From: Hysterangium stoloniferum
Lineage: Eukaryota > Basidiomycota > Agaricomycetes > Hysterangiales > Hysterangiaceae
Direction: 5' to 3'
Assembly (NCBI GenBank): GCA_015178975.1
Contig: WHVD01000050.1
Span: 62,001-126,000, forward strand
DNA length: 64,000 bases
Shown here: positions 10,331 to 21,583 of the stretch, one piece after another
Layout: each line of letters opens with the position of its first letter
Numbering within the stretch: position 1 is the first letter of the stretch
Program-made: the position numbers and the translations under genes
The notes under the pieces: model-generated
Seen by the model: the letters and a program-made list of their open reading frames with translations, nothing else
Databases searched by the model: none
Told to the model about the DNA's origin: nothing

Positions 10331-10489
10331 TGTATAAGATGTTGATGGTATAATGAAAATGGACAAGGTTTTTTACATATGACTAAGCTACTGTAAAGTA
10401 CAAAATAGCTGAGCATATTTGATGAAAGTGCATGTGTTGTAAATTGTGAATTAAGTCAACAGCTTGCAACCTATGAATAGATTCTAACA
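10331..10489 (-). repeat. 3' LTR of the gag-only copia
   Basis: 159 bp ending GATTCTAACA on the plus strand. It shares the block around ATGACTAAGCTACTGTAAAG with the LTR at 11598-11750. Confidence 0.8.
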
Positions 10490-10621
10490 GGCCCACTTTG
10501 CATGTTGTTGAAAATGCACCCACTTGATGCAAAATCCATCCAAAAATTGAAACATAAATCTGCTGTGCCCACTAGACACAAAATCTGTTTGAAAAAAATT
10601 TAAACACACCCACTGTGCCCA

Positions 10622-11539
10622 CTAGACATGAGATTCATCTGGTACTTTTGGTATCAAATTGAACCTTGGAGCATCCCTTTCTCCTAGAATGCATTCCCCC
10701 AACCTCCCGGACCACAAATGCCAGACCTTGGAGCCCTGTTCGCAACTCCTAGTCTGTGTGATGAAATCAGGTATGCAATATAAACATACTCTCCCCTGTG
10801 CTAGGAGTGAGAGCTTCCGGGTTTTCAGTGGGTGACCCACTTGATGATGAACCAACTGGCTTTGGTGTGGAACATATTGCACCCAAAACAATTTCTCAAC
10901 CGTTTCACATTTGGTGAGACTGTTTTTGTTTTCAGCACAATTTGAGTCTGAGTGTCCTTTTGGCCTTTCAGGTGGCTTTCTTCTTCTACTAGTGCTGCAT
11001 AAATATCCTCGATGGTAGGTGATCACATGCTGTATAAGAGTGGTTGCAACCATACTAAATTCTGGAGCTAAACAATAGATGAGGACATCTGGCACATCCT
11101 CTTCACATAACTTGACTCCAATTGCTTGAAGCTGAAAAGTGAGAGTCAAAATGCCATGGACAGATTCCATCACTGGCTTTTTGACATCATGCTGGTACAT
11201 ATAGAGCTGGCATTTCAACAAAATCCAATTGGCCCGATTATTTGCCTGATAGGTTTTTACAAGTGCTTGCCATGCCTCAGGTCCAGTGGTACATTCCCAA
11301 ATATATGATTGTTGGCTTGACGTGATTGTGAATCCAATTGCTGTGTAACCATCCTCTGAATGCTTTGCCCATTCTAAATACTCCTTGCTACTCTCATCCT
11401 TAGGTGCCTTTGCTCTACCACTCACAACACCCCACAATCCAGCATGCTGCAGAACCATTGACAGTGAAAACTTCCATTCATGGTAGTTATCACCTGAGAG
11501 TTTTGGGATGCTCACTAGTAAGGCATTGATGTTGGACAT
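10622..11539 (-). CDS. Copia-type Gag protein, uninterrupted 305-aa frame
   Basis: Starts MSNINALLVSIPKLSGDNYH, the standard opening of copia Gag (Retrotran_gag_2/UBN2 type: Leu-x-Gly-x-Asn-Tyr-x-Glu-Trp). The region around residues 20-170 follows the family pattern, including WECTTGPEAWQALVKTYQ. The last ~120 residues drift: no intact zinc knuckle is visible where one is expected, and the tail may be read in a shifted frame. An open frame of this length in an otherwise decayed region is notable. It sits 45 bp inside the primer site. Expression is unknown. Confidence 0.75.
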   Translation of the reverse strand: MSNINALLVSIPKLSGDNYHEWKFSLSMVLQHAGLWGVVSGRAKAPKDESSKEYLEWAKHSEDGYTAIGFTITSSQQSYIWECTTGPEAWQALVKTYQANNRANWILLKCQLYMYQHDVKKPVMESVHGILTLTFQLQAIGVKLCEEDVPDVLIYCLAPEFSMVATTLIQHVITYHRGYLCSTSRRRKPPERPKGHSDSNCAENKNSLTKCETVEKLFWVQYVPHQSQLVHHQVGHPLKTRKLSLLAQGRVCLYCIPDFITQTRSCEQGSKVWHLWSGRLGECILGERDAPRFNLIPKVPDESHV

Positions 11540-11584
11540 AGGATAATGAGATAGTATTAATGCAGCTCTTTAAAGCAATGGGGT

Positions 11585-11597
11585 GGGGCCCATAACC
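11585..11597 (-). promoter_or_regulatory. Copia primer binding site (half tRNA-iMet type)
   Basis: The plus-strand string GGGGCCCATAACC directly adjoins the LTR beginning at 11598. It equals the tRNA-iMet anticodon arm sequence, as at 1360 and 44155. Confidence 0.75.
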
Positions 11598-11750
11598 TGT
11601 AAGATGTTGACAGTATAACAAAACAGACAGTTTTTTTACATGACTAAGCTACTGTAAAGTACAAAATAGCTGAGTTTATTTGACGAAAGTGCATGTATTG
11701 TAAATTGTGAATTAAGTCAACAGCTTGCAACCTATGAATAGATTCTAACA
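11598..11750 (-). repeat. 5' LTR of the gag-only copia
   Basis: 153 bp; in element orientation TGTTAGAATC...ATCTTACA. It is similar to 10331-10489 and, over its distal half, to the solo LTR 5886-6318. Confidence 0.82.
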
Positions 11751-12002
11751 AATTATCCACTGTTGGTCCACATAGCATATGTTGAGGGACTTTGAACATA
11801 TGATTGAGAGGCATGTCCTTTTCATGTCCAATATCCAAAAGCCACTCTCTTGATCAGTAGGATCTACATGCATATTCTCCTTCAAACACAGAATCTTGAC
11901 ATTGTTCCAAAGGTGAGACTGTGAGATACAAGCATTGATTATATCTTCTTTTGATCCTTTAGGAATGATGGGCAATGTCTGTTGAAAGTCACCCCTCCAT
12001 GC

Positions 12003-15000
12003 CATTGCAATGACAGAAAATGGGTTTCAATTTGTATGGGTTTACTGTGGCATAGTTGTTACTCCCTCTTTGGGATAGATGTCCCATCATCTAGTCAAAG
12101 CATCAGATTTCTGCCAAGGCAGCCAGGTTGAAAACAGATGATCATATTAAAGGCAGATAGATATTCAGACCACTGGACTTGCTGGCAGGTTGAAAGTTTT
12201 GTGTTGAAAAATATTCCCAGTTTTTGTGATCTGTAACAATGTCAACTGGAATTCCCATTCCCTCCAAATAGTGTCTCCACACTTTGAAGGCTTCAAAAAT
12301 GGTGAGATGTTCCTTGTCATGGACATCATAATTGAGCTCCAGTCTGGTAAAAGTCCAGAAGAGAAAAGTGACTGGGTGAATTTCTCCATTGGAGTCCTGG
12401 ATAGACAAAATGGCACCTGATGCATAGTCAAGGCATTCATTTCAACAGTGAGCAGGAGGTCCAGTTTCCAATGTGAAAGGATGGGAGTGTCAAGGCAATA
12501 TATATAATATATATTTTTGCCATTTATTTTTAATTTTAGTTTATTTCAATTATAGCTACATGTAGCAGTGCAGGCATGGTGCAAGAACAATTATATAATC
12601 GTGCCGCCATCGCAAAGTTGTCACTGCTGTCACCGTCATCACACAGCTGTATCTGCCATCGTTGCAAGGCCGCAGTTATCGTCATTGTGAGATCGATGCA
12701 GCCATCGTTGTCACGAGGTCAACACAGCCATCATCGTCATGAGGTCGCCACAACTGCCGCCGACTCAAGGCTGATGCTGCTGCCTATGCTCTGATGGACA
12801 CACAGTGCTTCACACTGTGTGCCCATAGAGGCCTCCTGGTGCATTGACACTGCAACTGCAGTTGGAGCCTATGCAAACACCAGTGTGCCACGTGGATCTA
12901 CACAGTGCCGGGCAGGCTTACATAAGCCCTGAAAGTGCAGCTAGGCACTGTAGGGTGCATACAATTTGTTTTCAGTATTTTTCTCAAGTTTCTAATAAAT
13001 AAAAAATATTAAATAAATAGTATAAATAGGGGGCATGTACATAGTTAGTCTTTAGTTTCAATCTCTTAGGAATCCCACTAAAACAAGTGTGATCTCCCTG
13101 TCATTGAGCTGTCCCCTCTTCCCTTCATATTTCTGTGTTTTGTCTTGTGTTTGGTAGCCTTGTTAGTGTTGCCCTAACAGGGAACTGAAGAAAAAGAATC
13201 CTTTAAAAGATTAAAAGTGGCATGACACTTATCATTGAAATTTCATGGGGCATCCTTACAAGTGAGACAAGTAAGGGGAACTGTGATTTCAGAATATTCA
13301 TGGATAAACCACCAGTAAAAATTGGCAAATCTGAGGAAGGATTGTATGTCTTTGACTTTTCAAAGTTCAGGCCAATATTTGATGACTTGTACTTTGGCTT
13401 TGTCCTTCTGGAGTCTGTTGGGTCCTATGATGAAACCTAAGTATTCCATGGACTCCATGTCAAAAGCACATTTTTTACCATTTGCAAACAGTCCATGTTG
13501 TCAGAGTCTCTGGAGAACCTCATGGATCTGTTAGAATGTCATCCAAATAAACAATGACACATACATACATCAAGCATGCCAGAGAAAATATCATTAATAA
13601 AATGTTGAAAAACAGATGGAGCATTGGTTAGCCCGAAGGGCATCACCAACCATTCAAAGGCTCTGTAACAGGTCTGGAATGTGGTTTTCCACTCATCTCC
13701 CTCTGCAATCCAGACCAAGTGGTAGGCATATTTGAGGTCTATCTTGATATAGATCTGGGCATTCTGTGGAGTGTCAAGTAGATTGGAAATCAGTGGGAGC
13801 AGATACTTATCTGTCCATGTGACAGCATTGAGTCCATGGAAATCAATGCATAGTCTATGGGATCCATCCTTCTTTCTGACAAAAGGAACAGGTGCCTCAA
13901 AAGGACACTCTGATGGCTGAATGAAACCTATGGACAAATGTTTGTCAAGGAAATGCAAGATTGCAGAGAGTTCCATGGAGGATAGTGGGTAAATATGTCC
14001 AAGGGTGGCTGGGCCCCATCTTCAAGATTGATTTTTTCAAGTCATACTGTCTGTGGGGTGGAAGCTGGTCAGCTTTTTGCTTACTGAAAACATCCACAAA
14101 GTCATGATATTTCTCGACACCCTCTGGGTCCATGTTGTGCTTGGATTCTGGAGTTGCAAAATGCCTGGTTGCTTCATCAACTTTTAAATTGATTGTGAAT
14201 GCCTGGGATCTGTCCAATTTTGTAGCCCTAATAAAAGCTGCTGCATTAATAAGGGAAATGGATGGGGTTACCATGGGTTCTGTGGAAGCCAGGGATGCTG
14301 TAGAGGCTACAGGTGCCAAAAAGGCAAGGGATGATACCATTATATTGGGTGCCATGGGCATCTAGAAAGTAATACTACCTGATACCCAGTCAATCAATGG
14401 ATTGTGTCAGGTTAGCCAGTTGTGTCCTAGGATGACTGAGCAACTTGAGTTCAATTGTGTCACATAAAAAAGTGACCATCTGAGATGTTCCACAAGGGAA
14501 CTGAATAGATAGGTTGCAAGCTTGGGTGATAATCAAATTGCTTGTACCATAAAAAAGTTGGAGTCTGACCAGGTTTATTGAATAGGTTGACAACAAGTTT
14601 TTAAGTGAATTCAATATCTACAAAACAATGGGTTGAGCCAGAGTCTAGAAGCACACAAAAAATGGAGTTGAGGGTCATATGTACATCTCAGAAGTAAGTT
14701 TTACAAATAATGAGTCAGAGTTCAACAGAGCAGATGTGTTAAGACAGGTGAACTTATGAATGTGTGGACAGGTAACACAACCCTCAGTCCATGTGGAGTC
14801 TGGAGGGTTGCTTACTCTTTTTTTTTGGATTGGAAGCTAGTTTTTCCTTTGACAGGGATTCAGTGGAGGAAGTATTGGCCACACAACCCTTGGCACAGTT
14901 CACTTTCACTATCGGGCATTCTGGACATGATAACTGGGTTTTCCACACAAAAGACAGAGGTTGTTATCCATATGACACTGTCTTTCTTGTGAGAACCCCT

Positions 15001-15100
15001 GGGTTTCACAACTCTCTGACCAGCATGTACTTTCAGACTTTCTGGGATAACTGTACCCACCCCTGTCTGAAGCTAGGAACCAATGATCATACAAGAGCAC
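12003..15100 (-). pseudogene. Ty3/gypsy polyprotein remnant (gypsy C), interrupted by a solo LTR
   Basis: Read right to left on the minus strand. A zinc knuckle (CLLCGKPSYHVQNAR) lies near 14920 and decayed protease sequence at 14614-14390. The linker KYHDFVDVFSKQKADQLPPH is near 14080. RT follows from about 13976, with CIDFHGLNAVTWTDKYLLPL, then MPFGLTNAPSVFQHFINDIF, then YLDD near 13540 after a frameshift. RT continues to FLRFANFY near 13320. After the LTR at 12488-13179 the RNase H resumes (DYASGAILS in a shifted frame, LNYDVHDKEHLTIFEAFKVW, then VTDHKN near 12230). It ends at the RRWDIYPKEGSNNYATVNP segment. Integrase is lost: Helitron sequence begins at about 12002. Multiple stops and shifts. 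Confidence 0.85.
12488..13179 (+). repeat. Solo LTR, 692 bp, inside gypsy C (family 3, copy 1)
   Basis: TGTCAAGG...CCCTAACA. Flanks GGGAG (12483-12487) and GGGAA (13180-13184) are a 4/5 target-site match. Removing it joins the RT end to the RNase H start of gypsy C. It carries TATAAATA near 13020 and AATAAA signals. It is homologous to 21584-22930 minus that copy's nested insertion. Confidence 0.82.
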
Positions 15101-15850
15101 AGCACATAAGATGAAGCCACATTCTATCTGCCTTGGAACTTCTACAGGTTTTTCCCATGCCTTAGTTCACTCCTGCCCAGTAAGGCCTGAGCTTAACATA
15201 TATCCCTTGCATCCTTGTTATATCTCTGGATTGTTATTAAACTAACTCCTCTATCTATATATACATGGAGAAATAGTATTTGAAATCCAATCTGAATATT
15301 GTGTTACATCACATTGCACTTAAACTTACTTCTCTCTACAGAAAACCACCCATTCCCTTCCTATTTTGGCCCATTGAATACCTTCAGATTTCCTGAGCTG
15401 CAGCCTCATTCCTCTTCTAATCCTATTCCTGGCCCATCCTGAAGTCACAAATTCATTTGAAATTAGGACAGCCACATAGTTTGTAATGGTGCAGCATATA
15501 AACTGAAGCCAAGTCCCACCAATTCACAGTCTTTGCTCCTATAACACCATTTTAAACATTAAAACTGAGTCTAAAAGTAAATTAACCAGTCTCAAAGTAA
15601 ATTAAAAAGTCTCAAAGTAAATTAACAAGTCTCAAAGTAAATTAACAAGTCTTAAAGTAAATCAACAGTCCCCCAGTACACATATTGATGTACATAACTT
15701 GAGAAACTTAGATTGACTCAAACAATCGAGTTTTGAAATGAACTTTTCAAACTGCAATTGCCACAGTCTAAATGGTATTAAGATGGCATCCAGAATTCGC
15801 CATGACCTGAGATTTGGGACTTCCGTCAAGAACCTTCCTTGGGTATGAGC
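15100..15850. other. Non-coding LTR-like DNA between gypsy C and the transporter pseudogene
   Basis: Contains two minus-orientation copies of the shared LTR motif (around 15095-15120 and 15488-15518) and the 20-bp minisatellite. Probably degraded LTRs. No coding sequence can be supported. Confidence 0.45.
15568..15667 (+). repeat. 20-bp minisatellite, five units
   Basis: Five near-identical units of AGTCTCAAAGTAAATTAACA in direct tandem. No coding role is visible. Confidence 0.85.
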
Positions 15851-15951
15851 GAGACCTTATAGTCTCTGAATGCATCATCTGCCAACAACCAAGCCCTCCG
15901 GCGGAATTTTCTACACTATATACCATTTTACACTAACCATACATTTGAAAG

Positions 15952-17037
15952 CTATGGCTGATATCGATATTCAGGATGCTGTGAGCCAAGTTCATCGATT
16001 TCCGTCTGTGATTTCCCACTTAATCGATGATCGCGCTCTCCACGGTCTCTTTTCGCATTCTCCCACTTAATGTACAGTACTCCAATAATGGCCAGAAGAA
16101 AAGCAATACACGCCCCCGTCAGATTCAAGAAATAGCCATGACGATTGTGGAAAATGGCTAGATAACCCCAGGTCAAAAACATAGAATCTCTTGGCAAAAA
16201 CGCCCAAACCCTGGCGCATATAATGTTCTTCAGCGAAAATCAGGCCAAGGAAAGAACCTCATACCCTATAAGAGAGCCGATAGTACCTGCTGAACCGACG
16301 ATAGCGATGCTCTTGGCACGCGAGCTGCATTTTTAGCAGCCCAGGAGAGGAAAATTGGGGAACTTGACCCGGTTCCCGTAAGAGCTCAAAACATACTCCG
16401 TACAAGAGATGGTTCAGTCTCGAGCTCGAGAGCTTGAAGCATATAGCTAGAGTCGTACCGGATATGAGAGCTATCTGACAGAAAAAATCACATAGCCTAT
16501 GATGGTGACTATGGCAGAAATAGCAATAAAAATTCCACGTTGTCGAAGCCGATGCGAAATATAGGCGTTGCCAACAACACAAACACCGTCTATGAGGTGC
16601 GGTGGGACCGTCCTTGGTTGTGCTTCGACGGTCGCTAGGAACATTACTCGTTGGGAAAGAGTAAGACAGAAGATAACAAAAGCTTACTGAATTTTCCAAC
16701 TGCGAAGGGCAGAAGAGTGTTTATCATACAATATAATTACTTGTAACTGGTCATAACTTACGGCTTGCAATGATAGTAGGCAAAAATATATTCAATCCTT
16801 GCAATGAAATATTAATGAATACGTGACCCAAAGCGCAAAAGCCAACCTAGAGTAAAAAAATCTTAATTAGTACACGTCATTTAGAAAGAAATGAACAAGT
16901 CCACGTGAAAGGTGATGAACGCAGGATGAGGCGTGGGTGAATCCTCCTTTCGGTCGATGCATCAGGTAAATTACTATTTTTGGCGGTCCCTTCCAAGACA
17001 AGTGCACGTTCATCCTCTGTTAATACGGGTGCCAAGA
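15952..17037 (-). pseudogene. MFS transporter pseudogene, 5'-truncated
   Basis: The minus strand matches the transporters from within exon 6 (LTEDER.., near 17020) to the C-terminus (KWENAKRDRGERD...HPEYRYQP, stop at 15952-15954). Exon 7 (GLNIFLPTIIAS area), exon 8 and exon 9 (TVPPHLIDG) are recognisable. A 2-nt shortfall in exon 9 near GYVIF (about 16490) and a deletion in exon 10 (about 16330, losing part of AAKNAAPE) break the frame. The first five exons and most of exon 6 are absent: the match stops at about 17037. It lies tail-outward beside the intact gene at 18132. Confidence 0.88.
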
Positions 17038-17039
17038 GG

Positions 17040-18131
17040 CGTCAGAAGGACTCAGGTGGCACGAACTTGAGAAGAATACTTACTGACTCGGAAATGACCA
17101 ATGGGTGTGTTTGTGATCGAATTTGATTGTAGGACAAGGAGTTGACTGGCCGACACTCCGACTTACGGACCAATTACGGAGAATAATGTTGGAAGGTGAG
17201 GAAAACACCGTTGCTGCTTTTCCCGATCAGGGGTAATATGACCTGAGACATCAAGGTTCCTCCGCCCTGTGTTCTCGGGCATAGCTCCCCGACACCGCCA
17301 GCGCCTAAGTAATCGAGAAAATGTATATAAATATCGTATAGTGACGATAAGTAGTTATTATATATACGAGAGTTACAACGCTATTAGATATCTTATTCAA
17401 CAAATAAAAACACCTCGAGAGATGTTTGTAATTCTGTAAGTTTTTGGACTCAACTAAAAGGCCTAAAAGAAGGTACCACCTCCCGATCGCTGGGTTAACC
17501 CTGCCATGCCCATGCCGATAGGGCAAACGCCTTACGGACAAAGATGAGGTTTCAATAGTTATTACACTCATTCTGTGTGACTGAGTCTATATTTGTTAAA
17601 TTTTGTCACCCCATATACTGCAGTAGCACGTGGGAGCAACGTGAATTGTCCAGGTAAGCACGTTGTTCGCTGCGCATTGATCTACAAGGTTGTATGCCAA
17701 GCCAAGTCTGGGGTTCAGCGTCAAATACAGTCAGGCTGAAAAGAATTTAAAAGATACCTTCTATCATTAAGATTTCATGTGATAGTTGTGCATGCGTCGA
17801 GATTAGTTTCTTTGCGCTCTCGTATGTAAGGATCTTGGGATTCGGGAATTTTCCGCTGAACAGCATAAAGAATCCCAACATCGTTTAAAATTGAACATTC
17901 GGTCTCAAAATAACTCCAAATACTACTAACTTGCGAGATTTTTGAGATATAATTGCAATAATCACAGCGTATCATTTTTTCTTCAATTGGGTGCCGCCTT
18001 ACAGGAATACAATGTCCTTGACGTGTATTCGGAAATATTGTGCCATTAGCGCAGCGCTACGTCCCAATGCTGCATCAATCATCGTCGTGAGAAGCTGATC
18101 ATCTAACAAATTGTCGGCGTTAGACTTTAAG
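17040..18131. other. Intergenic region upstream of transporter 2
   Basis: CpG-containing, mostly unique-looking DNA with no recognisable gene. A minus-strand open frame of 88 codons at 17305-17571 and one of 66 codons at 17775-17975 resemble no family I know. Presumably it holds the promoter of the gene at 18132. Confidence 0.4.
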
Positions 18132-20293
18132 ATGACTATAAATCAGTTCAATCATGGCCCCACGCCTTCAAGTTCCCTCCCTAAATTCAGCATGTCATCA
18201 GACGTTGTAGAGAAAACCGACTCAAATATTGGAACCACACTGTCGCCGGAGCCTTCTATAAGGGATGTGGCTGATATCAATCCAATTGAAGAGAAACGGT
18301 TGCTCCGAAAAATCGACTTTGTAATTTTGCCGTTATTTACATTGCTGTATGCAACCAATTTTGTCGACAGGACCGCTGTTGGTGAGTAGTGTTGATTCGT
18401 CTTACTTGATCCGCCATGGAGCTTGACCAATCGCTAGGGAATGCTAGAATCGCTGGTTAGCCCTTGTGTTTTCCCTATGGACCTGGACATCAATATGCTC
18501 ATACCAAGGGGCCGCTCTCAGGTCTTGAAGCTGATCTACGTCTCACGGGCTTTGAATACAACATTGCACTCACACTTTTTTATGTCACGGTGTGTACTCT
18601 AGTGTCACAATTGGCTGGATCACAATGACAGTTGTGTAGTTCAGCCTCGTCGAAATTCCATCTAACCTCATCTTAAAACGATTTGGTTCAGTATGGCTCG
18701 CCATTCTGATTATTTTGTTTGGCATGGTCGCGATATCTACGGCATTCATACAGAGCTTCACAGGATTAATCATAACGCGTCTCGTCTTAGGGATGACGGA
18801 AGGGGGTCTCCTTCCCGGACTTATATATTTGATGAGTAGAGTATGCATCGTTCCACGAGATGGCACTACTATTGACGTTTGTATTGTGAAAGTATTACCG
18901 CAGGAAGGAACGTGTCCTCCGTATGGGGATATTTTTTGGGTGTTCGCCCTCTCTGGCTGGTGCATGTGAGTCATCACTGGATTCTTATATCTCTGACTCC
19001 TTTCCCCAATTAAACTGACATTTCATCAAGTTGGCGGCCTTCTCGCCTCAGGCCTTCTATACATCAACCCAATTGGATCAGTGACTTCTTGGCGGAAAAT
19101 ATTCCTTGTGGAAGGCATTATTACGATAGGACTTGGCATACTTTGCTTGTTTTTTCTCCCCGACGATCCCGAAACCTCCAGGCTTTTAACAAAGGAAGAG
19201 CGACTTCTTGCATTAAAGCGAATTGCATTTGACAACCCCGAACACAAATTCAAACGAGAGAGAACAAAAATGCAACTCGTTTTGCGTTCCCTCAATTTCA
19301 ATGTGAGCCCAAAGGCAGTGTAGCTACTTCCTCACAATAACTCTGCACATAGGCCTGCCTGACAACATTTGCCTTTATACTGACAAATATTTCATTTCAA
19401 GGGCTGAGTTTATTCATGCCTACGGTCATAGCGACACGTGAGTTGTACATTGACCTTCCTCATTAGTGGTAAACTACTTAATGTTTATCGCTTTAAGTCG
19501 GCCATTTCAGTGAGTCGTTTTTTGTGAATTTATGCCTATCTATCTGGAGTTAAGTTTTGCCAGCTACTGTTCAAATACAACTCCGAACAGTCCCGCCTTT
19601 CCTAGTGGCAGCTGCATGGGCTGTTTGTATTGCATATGCCTCTTATAGTCTGAAGCAACGCGGATTATTAATTGCATTCTCACTCTTGTTCACCATAACT
19701 GGTTATTCCATTTTCGTCGGGACAGACAATTCACATGCTCGGTAGGTCGTCATTACAAATGACAATGCTTGTTCTCCCGGCCAAAACTGACTTCGTTACA
19801 AGTTATGGTGCATGCTTCTTAGCTGTCGGTGGTGTGGGATGTGTGGGGCCATTGCTCTTAGCATGGGCCACAGACAATGCAGCACCTGACACTGTACGAG
19901 CTGTTACGACGGCTATGGTTCCGGGAGTAGGAGCTCTTGGAGCTATTATATCGTGAATTCCTACCTCCTTTTTTTTATAGATATGCATTGATAATTATGC
20001 ATAGCGTCTGGACATACCTTCCTGACGATGCACCAAACTAGTGAGCAGATTATATTAATATTCAGGAGTTTATCTCTAGCAAAGAAGTATCATTTTATAG
20101 TCACCGAGCAAACTCTGTTAATCTCGCTGCTTCTTGTCTGGCTTTCGTTCTGGTCCTGATAGGATTACAGTACGTTCACTGGGAAAACCGCAAGCGGGAA
20201 AGAGGTGAGCGCGACATTCGGTTGATAGGCAGGTCACAGGAAGAGGTTGACGAGCTTGGGGCATACCATCCTGCTTATCGATACCAACCATAA
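18132..20293 (+). CDS. MFS transporter, anion:cation symporter (allantoate permease-like) family; 12 exons, 514 aa
   Basis: Exons by eye: 18132-18381, 18438-18455, 18522-18589, 18640-18840, 18893-18965, 19031-19302, 19353-19437, 19498-19509, 19555-19741, 19803-19952, 20005-20040 and 20101-20293. They total 1545 nt with no stop. Exon lengths equal those of the gene at 3681 except exon 1 and exon 9. ATG 18132 was chosen; an upstream TTG-initiated extension is not credible in a eukaryote. Features: cytosolic N-tail, EKRLLRKIDFVILPLFTLLY, NFVDRTAVGNARIAG, VEIPSNLILKRFGS, RLVLGMTEGGLLPGLIYL, YYRRKERVLRMGIFFG, SWRKIFLVEGIITIGLGI and a C-tail ending PAYRYQP. It conserves more family consensus than the inverted-repeat pair, so it may be the best functional representative. 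Substrate unknown. Confidence 0.88.
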
Positions 20294-20317
20294 AGATGAG
20301 ACTGGCAATCATATTTT

Positions 20318-20397
20318 TTTATTAAAAAATAGTATGAGTTGGCTTATTGTAAATGCACAAACTACAAGGTGGTTTAAAGCTTGTAATGAAGTACTTG
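20318..20397 (+). repeat. LTR fragment related to the solo LTR at 5886-6318
   Basis: The block around AAATAGTATGAGTTGGCTTA is shared with 5930-6005. It directly precedes a second LTR. Confidence 0.6.
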
Positions 20398-20588
20398 TGT
20401 AAGCCTGGTTGTTTACGACATGCCGATTACATTACCACAGATGCACATAGTACTATTTTAGACAATCATTTTACTTACCGTCATCATCGTACAGAATATC
20501 ATACTCCCCATTCTCGAAGAATACAGTTTGGTCCTACCAACATCTGGACCAATGCCAATGTAAGGCTGCATTAGATAGCAGCCTTTCA
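20398..20588 (+). repeat. Short solo LTR, 191 bp (copy 1 of a family also at 36228-36404)
   Basis: TGTAAGCCTGG...GCCTTTCA. It aligns along its length with 36228-36404, including the shared core ACTTACCGTCATCATCGTA. No convincing target duplication here. Confidence 0.7.
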
Positions 20589-21583
20589 CTTTTTTTTTGA
20601 TATCGACTTTGCTTTTCTGCCAACGCAAACACATCACCTTTGACTCATTCGCATCCATTCATTTTTCCATCCGACATCCTCATTTGACTCTCCCTACCGG
20701 AATATATCATTGTGCAGATCACCCTTGTTCAACACCTTCAAGTTATCACAAATACAAGCTGCTGTTGTTGTCTCAATTAGCAACCACTGTTTTAAAATGC
20801 CTCATAATTGTAACTTCAGCTTGTGTCACACTCACAGTTGCACTCATAGTCGCACATGCACTTGCCTCCAGCATTGCACTTGTCACTGCCTACATATTGG
20901 TCATACATGTTATCAAAGCAATTGAACTGTCCCATGCTTGGCCCAAACCCATGCTGTTTTGTGATGTTCATCATGACTGTCACAGTCATGGCCAGTACTG
21001 CTGCCATCATTCAATGTTGTCCACAACTTGTAACCCCAGTTATTCCTATTGATGAAAATCACCCTATCCTACACATTGCTGCACTGTTCATCTTCATCTC
21101 ATTCACAACACTTGGATATTGACTCATTCCCCTGGGACCCAGTCATTCAGTTCCTGCCATCAATCAGATCTCAGTGCAGTTCAAGTTTGACTCTGGCCTC
21201 TACTATTCCATTCCAGCACCACAATAGAAGCTGCAGCAATTTCCTGGATCTCTACAATCTTCATTTTCACTGTTGTATCAATTTTGTCTACTGAGGTGTT
21301 TCTAAATCTGCAACCCATCTGCTGTTAGGGATTGACAAATCTGCTGACTTGGTTGTTGGGGATACTGTCAATTTTGATCAGGGAAGGGTGTAAGCCTGGT
21401 TCTGCCCTACACTCTGGACCATTTGTTTGGTTTCACAAATCTGCTATTTCTCACTCTTTGTGAACTGTGCCTTTATCCAGGTTTTCAGGTTCTGAATAGA
21501 GAGGAGTGTAAGTCTAGATGAATATTGTCAGGGGACTCTGTCACAGACCCTAGGGAGCACTGTTTTCTCATCTTATTGAAGTC
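20589..21583. other. Unassigned CpG-poor DNA
   Basis: Open frames of 60-150 codons occur, notably 20597-21052 (+), rich in Cys/His/Thr. None has a recognisable domain or splice context. Likely degraded LTR or internal retroelement sequence. Confidence 0.35.

Larger units (their letters stand above)
10331..11750 (-). mobile_element. Short copia-type element holding only gag, flanked by ~155 bp LTRs
   Basis: Two similar LTRs, 10331-10489 (3' in element orientation) and 11598-11750 (5'), flank a single gag frame. The primer site is at 11585-11597. There is no protease, integrase or RT, so this is either an internally deleted copia or a gag-only non-autonomous derivative. It interrupts the Helitron helicase: flanking sequences at 10330 and 11751 belong to different parts of that protein. 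No clean 5-bp target duplication is visible (TTATA against AATTA). Confidence 0.8.
8703..12002 (-). pseudogene. Helitron Pif1-like helicase (C-terminal half), split by two insertions
   Basis: Three collinear minus-strand pieces: 12002-11751, 10330-9834 and 8846-8703. The first has GDFQQTLPIIPKGS and the ENMHVD region of the helicase core. The second has STIYPNIYDPEVLTDDFF, DVDQINDMLFGKFPG, then LCNGIRLQLIQMT, and finally FPVRLAFSMTITKSQGQSL (helicase motif V-VI area). The third has TPVFLDGQFYIGVSRGTNWG and the chain end at 8703-8705. This is the hallmark order of Helitron Rep/Hel proteins, which drive rolling-circle transposition. The Rep domain and N-terminal helicase motifs are missing: the piece joins gypsy sequence at about 12002. 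Several stops and shifts are present. Host Pif1 helicase is less likely given the YPNI..DPEVLT style. Confidence 0.85.

Noticed and set aside
16259-16699. 146-codon minus-strand frame as a separate gene
   Set aside because: It crosses intron positions of the transporter pseudogene in the wrong frame.
18111-18131. Upstream TTG-started N-terminal extension of transporter 2
   Set aside because: A TTG start is not expected in a fungal nuclear gene; the ATG at 18132 gives a normal N-terminus.
20597-21052. 151-codon Cys/His/Thr-rich frame
   Set aside because: No domain, no conserved copy and CpG-poor surroundings; likely chance in retroelement debris.
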